DNA of 59,895 nucleotides from Allobosea sp. ASV33. GTDB taxonomy: Bacteria; Pseudomonadota; Alphaproteobacteria; Rhizobiales; Beijerinckiaceae. Within the stretch, counting starts at the first letter, position 1; every line of letters begins with the position of its first letter. Shown one piece after another: positions 52,316 through 59,895 of this stretch. A program made the translations under genes and the position numbers. Location of the stretch: contig NZ_JAELTI010000024.1 in NCBI RefSeq assembly GCF_016428755.1, positions 1-59,895 of the forward strand, read 5' to 3'. The notes beneath the pieces are model-generated. The model saw only the letters and a list, made by a program, of their open reading frames with translations. It was not told where the DNA came from and searched no databases.

Positions 52316-53386
52316 CTAGAAGACGAAGACTCCCTTCCCGCCCGCCTGCTTGTCGAAATCGGCATAGGCTTCCGGCGCCTGTTCCAGCTTCCACTCGTCG
52401 GTGAACAGCCGGTCCACCTCGACGCCGTGATCGGCGATGAAATGGGCGCAGTCCTTCATGCCGACCTCGGAGAAGGTGTAGGAACCGATCAGCGTGCGCT
52501 GCTTGCCGATCAGGTCCTTCATGGCATCGACAGTCACGTTGCCGCCGACCGCGACCAGCGCGATGCGCCCCCAGATCCGGGTGCTGCGGATCGCCTGGGC
52601 GCGCGGCACCTCTCCGCCCGCGCAATCCATGGCGCAGGAGACGCCCTTGCCGCCCGTCAGCTTGTGGATCTCGGAAATCGGGTCGGTCTGGCTCGCGTCG
52701 ATGGCATGCGCGACGCCGAACGACTTCGCACGCGCGACGCGGTCGGCATTGATGTCGATGCCGATGACCTCGACGCCCATCGCAGCCGCAAGCTGCGCCG
52801 CCGAGAGCCCGACCGGCCCCAATCCATAGACCGCGAGCGTATCGCGCGCGCTGATGTCGAGGCGCAGCAACGCGCCATAGGCCGTGCCGGTGCCGCAGGC
52901 GACCGCCGCGCCGCCCTTGAAGGACAGCTCCTGCGGCAGGTGGACCAGCGATGAGACGGGCGCCTTCATGTAGTCGGCGTGCCCGCCATGGGCCATGACG
53001 CCGTGGGCCCGCGCGCCACGGTCGCAAAGCTGTGTCCAACCGGTCCGGCAATGATCGCAGTGGCTGCAGCCTTCGTAGTGGAAGACGATGACGCGATCGC
53101 CGACCTTGAAGGCCGTTTCATCCACGCCCGGCCCGAGCGCCGCGATGACGCCGCAAGGCTCGTGGCCGCCGATGATGCGGATCTCGCCATCCGCGCTGGC
53201 AGCGATATGATCCTTGAAGCCCAGCGCTTCGATGGTGTCCGCCATGCCATGCCGGTAGAAATGCAGGTCGCTGCCGCACATGCCAGACGCCTTCATCTCG
53301 ATGATCGCCTCGCCGGGGCCGGGCGTCGGGTCCGGGAAGTCCTGGACCTCGACCATGTGGGGGCTCTTGAAGATCATGCCGCGCAT
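52316..53386 (-). CDS. Zinc-dependent medium-chain alcohol dehydrogenase
   Basis: This 356-residue MDR-superfamily enzyme has the catalytic zinc ligands in GMCGSDLH near residue 36 and GGHEPCG near residue 73, the structural-zinc cluster CSHCDHCRTGWTQLC near residues 105-119, and the cofactor loop YGLGPVGLSAAQLAA near residue 185. It would interconvert an alcohol and an aldehyde or ketone with NAD(P). It heads the unit that includes the first PrpD gene and has the only perfect CTAAC-N4-GTTAG site 63 bases upstream. It may feed a hydroxy acid or alcohol into the pathway. Confidence 0.9.
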   Translation of the reverse strand: MRGMIFKSPHMVEVQDFPDPTPGPGEAIIEMKASGMCGSDLHFYRHGMADTIEALGFKDHIAASADGEIRIIGGHEPCGVIAALGPGVDETAFKVGDRVIVFHYEGCSHCDHCRTGWTQLCDRGARAHGVMAHGGHADYMKAPVSSLVHLPQELSFKGGAAVACGTGTAYGALLRLDISARDTLAVYGLGPVGLSAAQLAAAMGVEVIGIDINADRVARAKSFGVAHAIDASQTDPISEIHKLTGGKGVSCAMDCAGGEVPRAQAIRSTRIWGRIALVAVGGNVTVDAMKDLIGKQRTLIGSYTFSEVGMKDCAHFIADHGVEVDRLFTDEWKLEQAPEAYADFDKQAGGKGVFVF

Positions 53387-53448
53387 TGATGTCCTCCCTG
53401 ACGTCCTGGCTCGCGCGTCGTGGAAGCCGCGGGCCCATGCTTTGTCTT

Positions 53449-53464
53449 ACTAACGATTGTTAGT
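53449..53464. promoter_or_regulatory. Perfect operator, ACTAAC-GATT-GTTAGT
   Basis: A perfect 6+6-base inverted repeat with a 4-base centre lies 63 bases upstream of the alcohol dehydrogenase start. Related, less perfect sites lie at 50759, 46406 and possibly 58132. The form suits a TetR-family regulator, but no TetR gene lies in the window. Confidence 0.6.
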
Positions 53465-53571
53465 CTAACACCTGCTCGCATTTCAATACCGGGCCGAACA
53501 TCAGGATCGAGACAGGCAGCCGTCAGGCTCTGTCACACCGCAAGCGGCCGGCGCGAAGCCGCTCGTCCGGC

Positions 53572-54258
53572 TCACACCAGCCGGGCGATCTCCTCGGAAG
53601 ACGCGCGGCTCGTCCGGAAGCCGTTGGCCGGATCGTCCCTGTCCGCATAACCGAACGAAATCCCGCAGAGCACCTTCTGCGTATCCGGAATGTCGAAGAA
53701 GTCGCGGATGAAGGCGGAGTGCTGCGCAAGCGCGGCCTGCGGCGTCGTATCCACGCCGAAGGCGCGCGCTGCAAGCAGGAAGGAGCCGACGAAGCTTCCG
53801 CAATCGGCAAGGGCATAGGGACCGATCTCGGCGGGCACCGTGACGATCGCGACATGAGGCGCGCCGAAGAGGCGGAAATTTTCGAGACTTTGCGACAGGC
53901 GCCGCTCGCGATCCTCGCGCGCGATCCCGAGCGCGGCATAGAGCCTGTAGCCGGTCTCCTGGCGGCGCGCCTTGTAGATGCCGTGATGGCCGGGCGGAAA
54001 CGGGATGTCGGGCGCCCCTTCCGGGTCTGCGTGCGCCTGCGCGGTCAGGGCTTCGCGAAAGCGCTCGGTCGTCTCGCCCGAGGCGATCACCACCTGCCAG
54101 GGCTGCACGTTGCACCACGACGCCGTCTTTCCCGCGATCTGAAGGATGCCCTGGATGATGTCTTCCGGCACCGGATCGGAGCGATAGGCCCGGCAGGTAA
54201 AGCGCTCCGCGCTCAGCGTCGTCAGGACATCGACGGCAATGGTGGCATCTCTCGGCAT
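53572..54258 (-). CDS. Nitroreductase-family protein
   Basis: This 228-residue nitroreductase-fold protein has ERFTCRAYRSDPVPEDIIQGILQIAGK near residues 18-44, CNVQPWQVVIASG near residue 49, and GSFVGSFLLAARAFGVDTTP near residue 152. These are the FMN-contact regions. The start at 54258 has a GGGAGG site. It could reduce nitro compounds, quinones or act as an enoate/flavin-dependent reductase in the pathway. It lies between the LysR gene and the alcohol dehydrogenase, on the same strand as both, with its own promoter-like gap. Confidence 0.88.
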   Translation of the reverse strand: MPRDATIAVDVLTTLSAERFTCRAYRSDPVPEDIIQGILQIAGKTASWCNVQPWQVVIASGETTERFREALTAQAHADPEGAPDIPFPPGHHGIYKARRQETGYRLYAALGIAREDRERRLSQSLENFRLFGAPHVAIVTVPAEIGPYALADCGSFVGSFLLAARAFGVDTTPQAALAQHSAFIRDFFDIPDTQKVLCGISFGYADRDDPANGFRTSRASSEEIARLV

Positions 54259-54390
54259 GTTCTGCCTCCCGCGGGGATATCGAACGGCGGCCTTGATCAA
54301 CGGGTCCGCTGGCCATCGGAAAGCCGCGGACGACCGCATGCGCCGCATCTCGATCGGGTAACACCGCCGGCACCGCCTCGGGAATGGCCC

Positions 54391-54407
54391 GGCCTGTGGG
54401 ATATAGG
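54391..54407. promoter_or_regulatory. GGCCTGTGGGATATAGG element, GCCTATGG-motif family
   Basis: This element lies 133 bases upstream of the nitroreductase start. Its first 13 bases match the site in front of the LysR gene (55561) at 11 positions. It is the weakest of the five related sites. Confidence 0.3.
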
Positions 54408-54467
54408 AGCATCCTTCGGCCCCCTCGGCGCTGGCTGGAACGAAGCCGGTGCTTCTCCGGCGATCCG

Positions 54468-55460
54468 CTATTCGCGCCGGACGGCCCCGACCTGCGGAAC
54501 GATGCCGGCGGTCAGCTTGTGCCGTTCCATCAGCTCCTTGATGATCCGCAGGATCACGTTCTGGACGGCAACCGTCGAGTTCGACGCCAGCTTTGCCCGT
54601 TTCCGCACGAGATAGCCGGTCCGATGCAACGGCGGCTCCAACCGCATCAAGGTCAAGTCGCCGGACGGGCCCGGGCCAGTCAGCGCCGAATGCGGAATCA
54701 GGGCATAGGCGCTTGCGCGGCTGGCCATTTCGACGATTTGCGGCAGCGAGTCGATCTCCAGCACGACGTTGAGACTGATGTTGTTGGCCCTTGCATAGCG
54801 CTCGACGATCCGCCGGAAGCCGTGCGGATGGCTCGGCAGCACCAGTGGAACCTGCGACAGGAGCTGAGGCGTCACCACGCGCGGCGAACTCGCCTCCGCC
54901 CCGGCCGGCAGGTCGTCCGTGGCGGCAGCGAAGAAAATTTCCTCGCTCATCAGCGGTACCGCCTCGAAGGTCGATGGGTTGGCCTGCTCGAAGATGCAGC
55001 CGAGATCGTATTTCTCGCTCTCGAGCCAGTCGAGAATGTGCCCGGAGGAGGCCTCGGCGATGTGCAGCCGCAGGTTCGGAAATTCGGCATGGATCGTCTC
55101 GGCGAGCGGCACGCTGAGGAAGACGTTCAGCGACGGCGGCAGCCCGACCGTGACACGCCCGGACGGGTCCGCTCCGAACTCGCGCACAGCCTCCGCCAGC
55201 GAATTGGCCTGGCTGATCAGGTCCTTGCCGCGCGTCGCAAGCATGCGCCCGGCTTCTGTCAGCACGGCGCCGCGCGGGCCGCGCGTGGCGAGCTGCACCT
55301 GAAGTCGCCGCTCCAGCTTGGCCACATTCTCCGAGACGGAAGGTTGGGTCAGCCCGAGCGCGGAGGCCGCAGCGGATAGCGAACCGTGCTCCGCCAACAT
55401 GACGAAATTGAGCAGGGGCCAGAGCTCGATCGCGGGAGGGATGCTGTCTGAATCCGGCAT
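54468..55460 (-). CDS. LysR-family transcriptional regulator
   Basis: This 330-residue regulator begins at the ATG at 55460; the longer frame adds about 56 residues with no ribosome site and would run through the candidate operator. The winged helix is FVMLAEHGSLSAAASALGLTQPSVSENVAKLERRL near residues 18-52, followed by the effector domain (GRVTVGLPPSLNVFLSVPLAETIHAEFP near residue 105). LysR proteins usually activate linked catabolic genes on binding a pathway metabolite. It lies next to the nitroreductase gene and has GCCTATGG repeats just upstream, which suggests autoregulation. Confidence 0.9.
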   Translation of the reverse strand: MPDSDSIPPAIELWPLLNFVMLAEHGSLSAAASALGLTQPSVSENVAKLERRLQVQLATRGPRGAVLTEAGRMLATRGKDLISQANSLAEAVREFGADPSGRVTVGLPPSLNVFLSVPLAETIHAEFPNLRLHIAEASSGHILDWLESEKYDLGCIFEQANPSTFEAVPLMSEEIFFAAATDDLPAGAEASSPRVVTPQLLSQVPLVLPSHPHGFRRIVERYARANNISLNVVLEIDSLPQIVEMASRASAYALIPHSALTGPGPSGDLTLMRLEPPLHRTGYLVRKRAKLASNSTVAVQNVILRIIKELMERHKLTAGIVPQVGAVRRE

Positions 55461-55560
55461 TCTGTTCACCCGGCGCCGCTTGACCGGCACGACCCGCAGG
55501 CGGGAAACGCCGCGACGGTAAAGATGAGCGACCAAACCGCGCTCGAAAGCAAGGCCTTTA

Positions 55561-55583
55561 GGCCTATGGGGTAAGCCTATGGC
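55561..55583. promoter_or_regulatory. Paired GCCTATGG repeats upstream of LysR gene
   Basis: Two direct GCCTATGG copies start at 55562 and 55575, 13 bases apart, about 100 bases upstream of the LysR start. A TTTAGGCC stretch precedes them. The spacing of 13 bases (about one helical turn and a quarter) and the position fit LysR-type binding. Confidence 0.5.
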
Positions 55584-55681
55584 TCGAGGTTGCAAAACAG
55601 CGGCTGGACGCACGGGATCGTCGCGCAACCTGTCGCGATCGCGGCGAACGACGTCGATCCGGTGTCGCGCCGAGCGCTGGG

Positions 55682-56509
55682 TTACGCCATGAACGGATGG
55701 CGTAGCAGATCGGCCTCGATATTGCGGACCGTGGCGACAAGACGTGGCCCGACATCGGCGCGAAGCGCCTCCTCGCCGATCTGAAAGGCAGGACCGGAGC
55801 AGTTGAAGCCGTAGACCTGCCCACCATCCCGAGTCTTCAGCGCCGTCGCCACGCCATTGACGGTCCGCTCGTACAGGCCAAGACCGACACAGAAGCCTGT
55901 ATTATCAATCTCCTTGAAAGCGATGCCGAGGCGTTTCCTGAACTTCGGAAATTCCTTTTCGTCCCGCTTGCGGATCGCATCGACCAGGAAATCGCGCTCG
56001 GTCTGCGGCAGCGCATGCAGATAGGCCATGCCGATCGCCGAATGCTGGATCGGCACGCGCGTACCCACGTCGAGCCGTAGCGACACCGTCGCGCTGCCAT
56101 GCACGAGTTCGAGATAGGTGAGGTTCAGCCTGTCGCGGCTGGCGAGTGCGACCGAGACGTTGGCGTGGTCGGCCAGCTCCTGCATATGCGGCCGCGCGAC
56201 GCGGCGCAGGCCGACATTGGACAGGCAGGCGTAGCCAAGCGACAGCGTCGGCGTGCCCAGCGCGTATTTCTCGAGGCGGCGATTGTATTCGAGATAGCCC
56301 AGCGTCGTCAGCGTGTGGGTGATGCGGGCGATCGTCGGCTTGGGCAGGCGCGTGCGCTCGGCGATCTCGAGATTGCCGAGCACGCCGTCGCCCGGTTCGA
56401 AGGCCCTCAAGACTTCAAGCCCCCGGGCCAAAGCCGTGATGAATTGACGATCCGTCTTCTCTTCATCCGGTCCCGGCAATGCGAGCAAGGTCTTGAAGGC
56501 TTTTGCCAA
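55682..56509 (-). CDS. IclR-family transcriptional regulator
   Basis: This 275-residue regulator has the IclR winged helix near residues 25-85 (RGLEVLRAFEPGD, ERTRLPKPTIARITHTL) and the C-terminal effector domain (AIGMAYLHALPQTERDFL near residue 158; FCVGLGLYERTVNGVATAL near residue 206). IclR proteins govern aromatic, glyoxylate and organic acid catabolism. It lies between the LysR gene and the second MmgE/PrpD gene and shares their strand. Which promoter it binds cannot be read directly; the inverted GCCTATGG elements at 58189 could serve it or the LysR protein. Confidence 0.9.
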   Translation of the reverse strand: MAKAFKTLLALPGPDEEKTDRQFITALARGLEVLRAFEPGDGVLGNLEIAERTRLPKPTIARITHTLTTLGYLEYNRRLEKYALGTPTLSLGYACLSNVGLRRVARPHMQELADHANVSVALASRDRLNLTYLELVHGSATVSLRLDVGTRVPIQHSAIGMAYLHALPQTERDFLVDAIRKRDEKEFPKFRKRLGIAFKEIDNTGFCVGLGLYERTVNGVATALKTRDGGQVYGFNCSGPAFQIGEEALRADVGPRLVATVRNIEADLLRHPFMA

Positions 56510-56617
56510 TCCGTGTCTCCCAACAACCCTGCCCGGAACGCCGGCATCGGCGAAAAAGGCATTGCCCCATACTATCGCTCTCTCTTTTCGGCAGACAATG
56601 GCGCCTCCGGCAACGCG

Positions 56618-58060
56618 TCAGGCGCTCTGCCGCAGCGGCATTCGGCCCCCAGGCGCGGTCAGGCGCATGATCGCGCCGAAATCCGGCACGCCGGCGAGGT
56701 TCATCGCCTGCTCGATGATCCGCTCGGCATTGTCGCGCGGCAGGATGCCTTCGACATTGCGCTGGAACTTCGCGATCAGCTCCTCGTCGGTCATGAAACT
56801 CGCGGGATCGGGCGAGCGCGATCCCTTGGGATAGCGCCGCTCTCCGCTGAAGACCTGCCCGCGCGCCCGAACCTCCAGTTTGGCGGGGCGGCTGGCGGCG
56901 TTGCCGCTCAGCAGCTTGACGTAGTCGGGATGAACCTCATGGGTCACCTTTTCCATCAACCCCATCACCGATGAGCCGAAGACGAGATCCGGGTCCATCC
57001 AGCGCGGCCCCGGCGGTACGCGATGTGCGCCGACCGCGATGCCGTGGGCAATCGAGAACTGCGCGTCATGGGTGGTGAGAATCTCGCGGTTCAGCCAGAC
57101 CGGCTGCTCGACCATGCCCTCGACATAGATCTTGATGCCGTCGATCTCCTCGACCTCGATCGCGTTCGTGTCCAGGATTTCCGTCATCGTGTCGATGAGG
57201 GCGTGCAGCACGCGGCAATGCGGATAGGGCTTGATCGAGCTCTGCGCCGGGAAGCGCCATTCGGTGCCGAGATCCGCCATCATCCGGTCGGCGAACCAGC
57301 GCCGGGTGCCGATGAAGCGGCGATAGCCGAACTCCTCGTCGTCCAGGATGCGGATGTCGCCGCGATGCCCGAACTCGGCCGCATAGGACGCGGTGAAGGC
57401 CGACTGCACCAGCGTGCCGGCATGCTGGTACTTGATCGTCGAGCTCGGCGCGTGCTGGAACCAGGCGGTCTGCGAATTCACCGGCGAGATCGAGCCGGCA
57501 ATGCCTAGCGCATGGGCGATCACGTCTTCTTGGAGCCCGCGCAGCATGCCGATCGCCGCTGTCGCGCCGAAGATGGTCTCGGCATAGCCGAAGACCGGCG
57601 GCGGATCGACCTCCCCGTCCTTGGTGTCGCGCAGATAATCCATCCCCATGCCGATGCGGTTCGACATCTCGTGCGAGACAGCAATCGCACGCACGACCTC
57701 GCGGCCGTCGCGCGGCAAGGTCTCGCCGAGCGCCATGATGGCGGGCAGCACATAGGGCACGACATGGCCGGGCGGCAGCACCGCATCCATGTCGAGTGTG
57801 TTGATGAGCTCGCTATTGGCGAAAGCGGCGCCGAAGACGGAGGTCTTGTCGCCCGTTCCCATGATGGTGGCGTCGCCTGCACCGCCCATCAACTTGCCAT
57901 AGGCGATGCCGGCCTTGCCCTTGAGCTCCCCGATGCCACCGATCGCGACCCCGATGGAATCGAGCAGGATGCGCTGGCTCTCGCTGACGACATCCCGAGG
58001 CAGGTCGTCGAAGCGGCAGGCGCCGGCGAAATGCGCCAGCTTCTCGATCATGGTCTGCAT
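56618..58060 (-). CDS. MmgE/PrpD-family protein, copy 2
   Basis: This 480-residue MmgE/PrpD protein has GIAYGKLMGGAGDATIMGTGDKTS near residue 49, the NSELINTLDMDAV motif with its conserved acidic residues near residue 78, RFPAQSSIKPYPHCRVLHALID near residue 266 and the start of the lid domain after it. It differs clearly from copy 1 in length and detail, so the two are not a recent duplication. It is divergent from the aldehyde dehydrogenase gene. It may be a dehydratase, decarboxylase or epimerase of a carboxylic acid. Confidence 0.88.
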   Translation of the reverse strand: MQTMIEKLAHFAGACRFDDLPRDVVSESQRILLDSIGVAIGGIGELKGKAGIAYGKLMGGAGDATIMGTGDKTSVFGAAFANSELINTLDMDAVLPPGHVVPYVLPAIMALGETLPRDGREVVRAIAVSHEMSNRIGMGMDYLRDTKDGEVDPPPVFGYAETIFGATAAIGMLRGLQEDVIAHALGIAGSISPVNSQTAWFQHAPSSTIKYQHAGTLVQSAFTASYAAEFGHRGDIRILDDEEFGYRRFIGTRRWFADRMMADLGTEWRFPAQSSIKPYPHCRVLHALIDTMTEILDTNAIEVEEIDGIKIYVEGMVEQPVWLNREILTTHDAQFSIAHGIAVGAHRVPPGPRWMDPDLVFGSSVMGLMEKVTHEVHPDYVKLLSGNAASRPAKLEVRARGQVFSGERRYPKGSRSPDPASFMTDEELIAKFQRNVEGILPRDNAERIIEQAMNLAGVPDFGAIMRLTAPGGRMPLRQSA

Positions 58061-58131
58061 CGGTCCTCCCTGGCGGCGTTCTTGTCGCGCCGTGAGCCGA
58101 CCGCCAACTGGGTCGGGTTCTGTTCACGAAA

Positions 58132-58145
58132 CTAACAGCCGTCAG
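58132..58145. promoter_or_regulatory. Weak CTAAC-N4-GTCAG element
   Basis: CTAACAGCCGTCAG shares 9 of 14 positions with the perfect site at 53449 and lies 72 bases upstream of the PrpD copy 2 start. The arms differ by one base. It could be a weak site of the same regulator. Confidence 0.3.
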
Positions 58146-58188
58146 AATCCGGCGCGAGCACGGCTTTTCCATGCAAGGCATAGAGAGC

Positions 58189-58225
58189 GCCTATGGCGGG
58201 GCATGCCATAGCATTGGCCTATGGC
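58189..58225. promoter_or_regulatory. Cluster of GCCTATGG motifs in divergent promoter
   Basis: GCCTATGGC starts at 58189 and again at 58217, and an inverted GCCATAG lies between them at 58205. The cluster is about 130 bases from both divergent starts (PrpD copy 2 at 58060 and aldehyde dehydrogenase at 58356). The array of direct and inverted copies suggests cooperative binding by one regulator that controls both genes. Confidence 0.5.
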
Positions 58226-58355
58226 GGATCGGCCCGCCCTTCATTGCCTCCCAGCGAAAAGCTCGGGCAGATTTGCCCGGCAGCGTCGCGCAGGCATCAT
58301 TCTTCGCCCACCTCCGCCGCCGCTCCCCAATCATAACGGTACAGGAGGCTTCGCC

Positions 58356-59846
58356 ATGACGGTCCGGGAAACGTTCGATATCGCGCTGCCGGCCTTCGTC
58401 GGTGGCGCCAAGAAGCACCTCATCGGCGGGCAATGGGTCGACTCGCAATCGGGCGAGCGGATCGAGGTGATCAACCCGGCCACCGGCGAAGCCATCGGCC
58501 AGATCGCTCGTGGCACCGTCGCCGATGTCGACAGCGCGGTTGCCGCCGCACGCCGCGCCTTCGAGGGCGAATGGAGCCGCTGGACACCGCATCAGCGCCG
58601 CAAGCTGCTGCTGAAGGTGCATGACGTGCTCCTCGACAATTTCGGGGAGCTTGCGGTCATCGAGACGCTCGACATGGGCGCGCCTCTGCTGCGCACGCGC
58701 GGCCTCAAGGAATGGACCTCCCAGGTCCTGCAATTCTACGCCTCGCAGACCAATGCGGCGACGATCGAATCCGCCCCGAACTCCCTGCCCGGCAATTTCA
58801 TGACGCTGAAGCACCGCGCCCCGGTCGGCGTGGTCGGCGGCATCATCCCTTGGAACGGCCCGCTGATCGGACAATGGTGGATTTTCGGCCCGGCGCTGGC
58901 GACCGGCTGCACCGCCGTGGTCAAGCCGGCCGAGGACGCCTCGCTCTCCATCCTGCGTACCGCCGAATTGATGCTGGAAGCCGGCGTGCCCGAAGGCGTG
59001 ATCAATGTCGTCACGGGCTATGGGCGCGAGGCCGGCCAGGCGCTGGCGGAGCATGGCGATGTCGATCGCATCGCCTTCACCGGCTCCTACCAGACGGCTC
59101 AGAGCGTCATTCGGGCTTCGGCCGGCAATATCAAGCGGCTGCAGCTCGAGCTCGGCGGAAAATCGCCCGACATCGTCTTCGCCGATGCCGACCTGGACAA
59201 GGCCGTGCCGGGCGCCGCCATGGGCGTCTACACCAATAGCGGCCAGGTCTGCGTCGCCGGCACCCGCATCTTCGTGCAGCGCGCGATCCAGGATGAGTTC
59301 GTCGAGCGGATGAAGGCCTTCACCAGCACGATCCGCGTCGGCAACGGCCTCGCGCCGGACACCCAGCTCGGCCCGCTGATCTCGCAGCGCCAGCTCGACC
59401 GGGTAATGCACTATATCGACCTCGGCGGACAGGAAGGCGCCCGCCTTTCGGGCGGCGGCAAGCGGCTTGGCGGCAAGCTGGCATCGGGCTTCTTCGTCGA
59501 GCCGACCTTCTTCGACGATGTCTCCAACGACATGACCATCGCGCGCGAAGAGATCTTCGGACCCGTCGCCTCGATCATCCCCTTCGACGATATCGAGGAT
59601 GCGCTGCGGCTTGCCAACGACACAGCTTACGGCCTGGCCGGCGGCGTCTGGACGCAAAACCTGTCGACCGCCCACAAGGCCTCGCGGGCTATCAAGGCGG
59701 GCACGGTCTGGGTCAATTGCTACGGCGTGCTCGATCCCGCCATCGGCTTCGGCGGCACCAGGATGAGCGGCTACGGCTGGAAGGGCTCGCGCGAGCATGT
59801 CGAGGGCTTCCTCTCCCCGAAGGCCGTCTACATCAATCTGGACTGA
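58356..59846 (+). CDS. Aldehyde dehydrogenase family protein
   Basis: This 496-residue aldehyde dehydrogenase starts behind a perfect AGGAGG site. It has IGGQWVDSQSGERIEVINPATG near residue 23, FTGSYQTAQ near residue 239, the base glutamate in LELGGKS near residue 262, the catalytic cysteine in NSGQVCVAGTR near residue 296 and EEIFGPVAS near residue 394. It differs clearly from the aldehyde dehydrogenase at 37543. It is the only plus-strand gene of the catabolic island and is complete within the window. Confidence 0.92.
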   Translation: MTVRETFDIALPAFVGGAKKHLIGGQWVDSQSGERIEVINPATGEAIGQIARGTVADVDSAVAAARRAFEGEWSRWTPHQRRKLLLKVHDVLLDNFGELAVIETLDMGAPLLRTRGLKEWTSQVLQFYASQTNAATIESAPNSLPGNFMTLKHRAPVGVVGGIIPWNGPLIGQWWIFGPALATGCTAVVKPAEDASLSILRTAELMLEAGVPEGVINVVTGYGREAGQALAEHGDVDRIAFTGSYQTAQSVIRASAGNIKRLQLELGGKSPDIVFADADLDKAVPGAAMGVYTNSGQVCVAGTRIFVQRAIQDEFVERMKAFTSTIRVGNGLAPDTQLGPLISQRQLDRVMHYIDLGGQEGARLSGGGKRLGGKLASGFFVEPTFFDDVSNDMTIAREEIFGPVASIIPFDDIEDALRLANDTAYGLAGGVWTQNLSTAHKASRAIKAGTVWVNCYGVLDPAIGFGGTRMSGYGWKGSREHVEGFLSPKAVYINLD

Positions 59847-59895
59847 ACCGCGCCGGATGCCGGCCCGCTACCTGGGCCCTTGTCTGCCTTCGTCT

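Noticed and set aside
50861..58060. Naming the PrpD-like proteins as cis-aconitate decarboxylase
   Set aside because: Decarboxylase members are only one branch of the family and no diagnostic residue could be checked by eye.
58191..59798. A 535-codon minus-strand frame opposite aldehyde dehydrogenase
   Set aside because: Shadow of an aldehyde dehydrogenase gene with a perfect ribosome site.
1..59895. CRISPR arrays, tRNA or rRNA genes, intact insertion sequences
   Set aside because: None was recognised on either strand; repeats found were short and promoter-linked.

Overview
The window is high-GC, gene-dense DNA from an alphaproteobacterium. The gene content (several dipeptide-type ABC transporters, many bacterial-luciferase-like monooxygenases, CaiB/MaoC/acyl-CoA dehydrogenase modules, orphan TRAP and branched-chain binding proteins) fits Hyphomicrobiales, perhaps Bosea or a relative. 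That placement is inference from content, not from a marker gene. No rRNA, tRNA, CRISPR array or intact insertion sequence was recognised.

Region A (1-2.8 kb) holds the 3' part of a CopD/cytochrome c fusion gene and a metC-type lyase on the minus strand. Region B (2.8-36.8 kb) reads as an organosulfur and peptide scavenging island. It has an orphan MetQ-like protein, three complete peptide-type ABC transporters (3.8-9.0, 15.6-22.5 and 27.9-33.1 kb), a sulfonate/taurine-type ABC transporter (34.0-36.8 kb), six luciferase-like (LLM) flavin monooxygenases, a flavin reductase that could supply them with FMNH2, an Rrf2 regulator with four clustered cysteines, a RimK-like ATP-grasp ligase, a GNAT acetyltransferase and two alpha/beta hydrolases. 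A 21-bp AT-rich sequence occurs in two promoter regions of this island with 17 of 21 matches and is a candidate Rrf2 operator.

Region C (36.8-37.5 kb) is a scar: a nitroreductase cut short after its N-terminus, inverted repeats, and a fragment resembling the start of an enolase-superfamily enzyme. Region D (37.5-59.9 kb) is a catabolic island, nearly all on the minus strand. Transcription runs from a zinc alcohol dehydrogenase and a MmgE/PrpD protein, through acyl-CoA dehydrogenase, HpcH/HpaI lyase, CaiB transferase and MaoC hydratase. A second CaiB-MaoC pair follows, then an alpha-methylacyl-CoA racemase, a TRAP binding protein, a GMC oxidoreductase, a branched-chain-type binding protein and an aldehyde dehydrogenase. 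Upstream lie a nitroreductase, a LysR regulator, an IclR regulator, a second MmgE/PrpD gene and a divergent second aldehyde dehydrogenase.

The most interesting part is region D. The CaiB-MaoC module is duplicated together with its promoter, and the second acyl-CoA dehydrogenase has shrunk to a 50-codon reading frame that still overlaps the next start codon. Two different short motifs (CTAAC-N4-GTTAG and GCCTATGG) recur in front of the transcription units and suggest two layers of control. The enzymes together look like a pathway that activates, oxidises, hydrates and cleaves a methyl-branched acid or dicarboxylic acid; the substrate is not identified.
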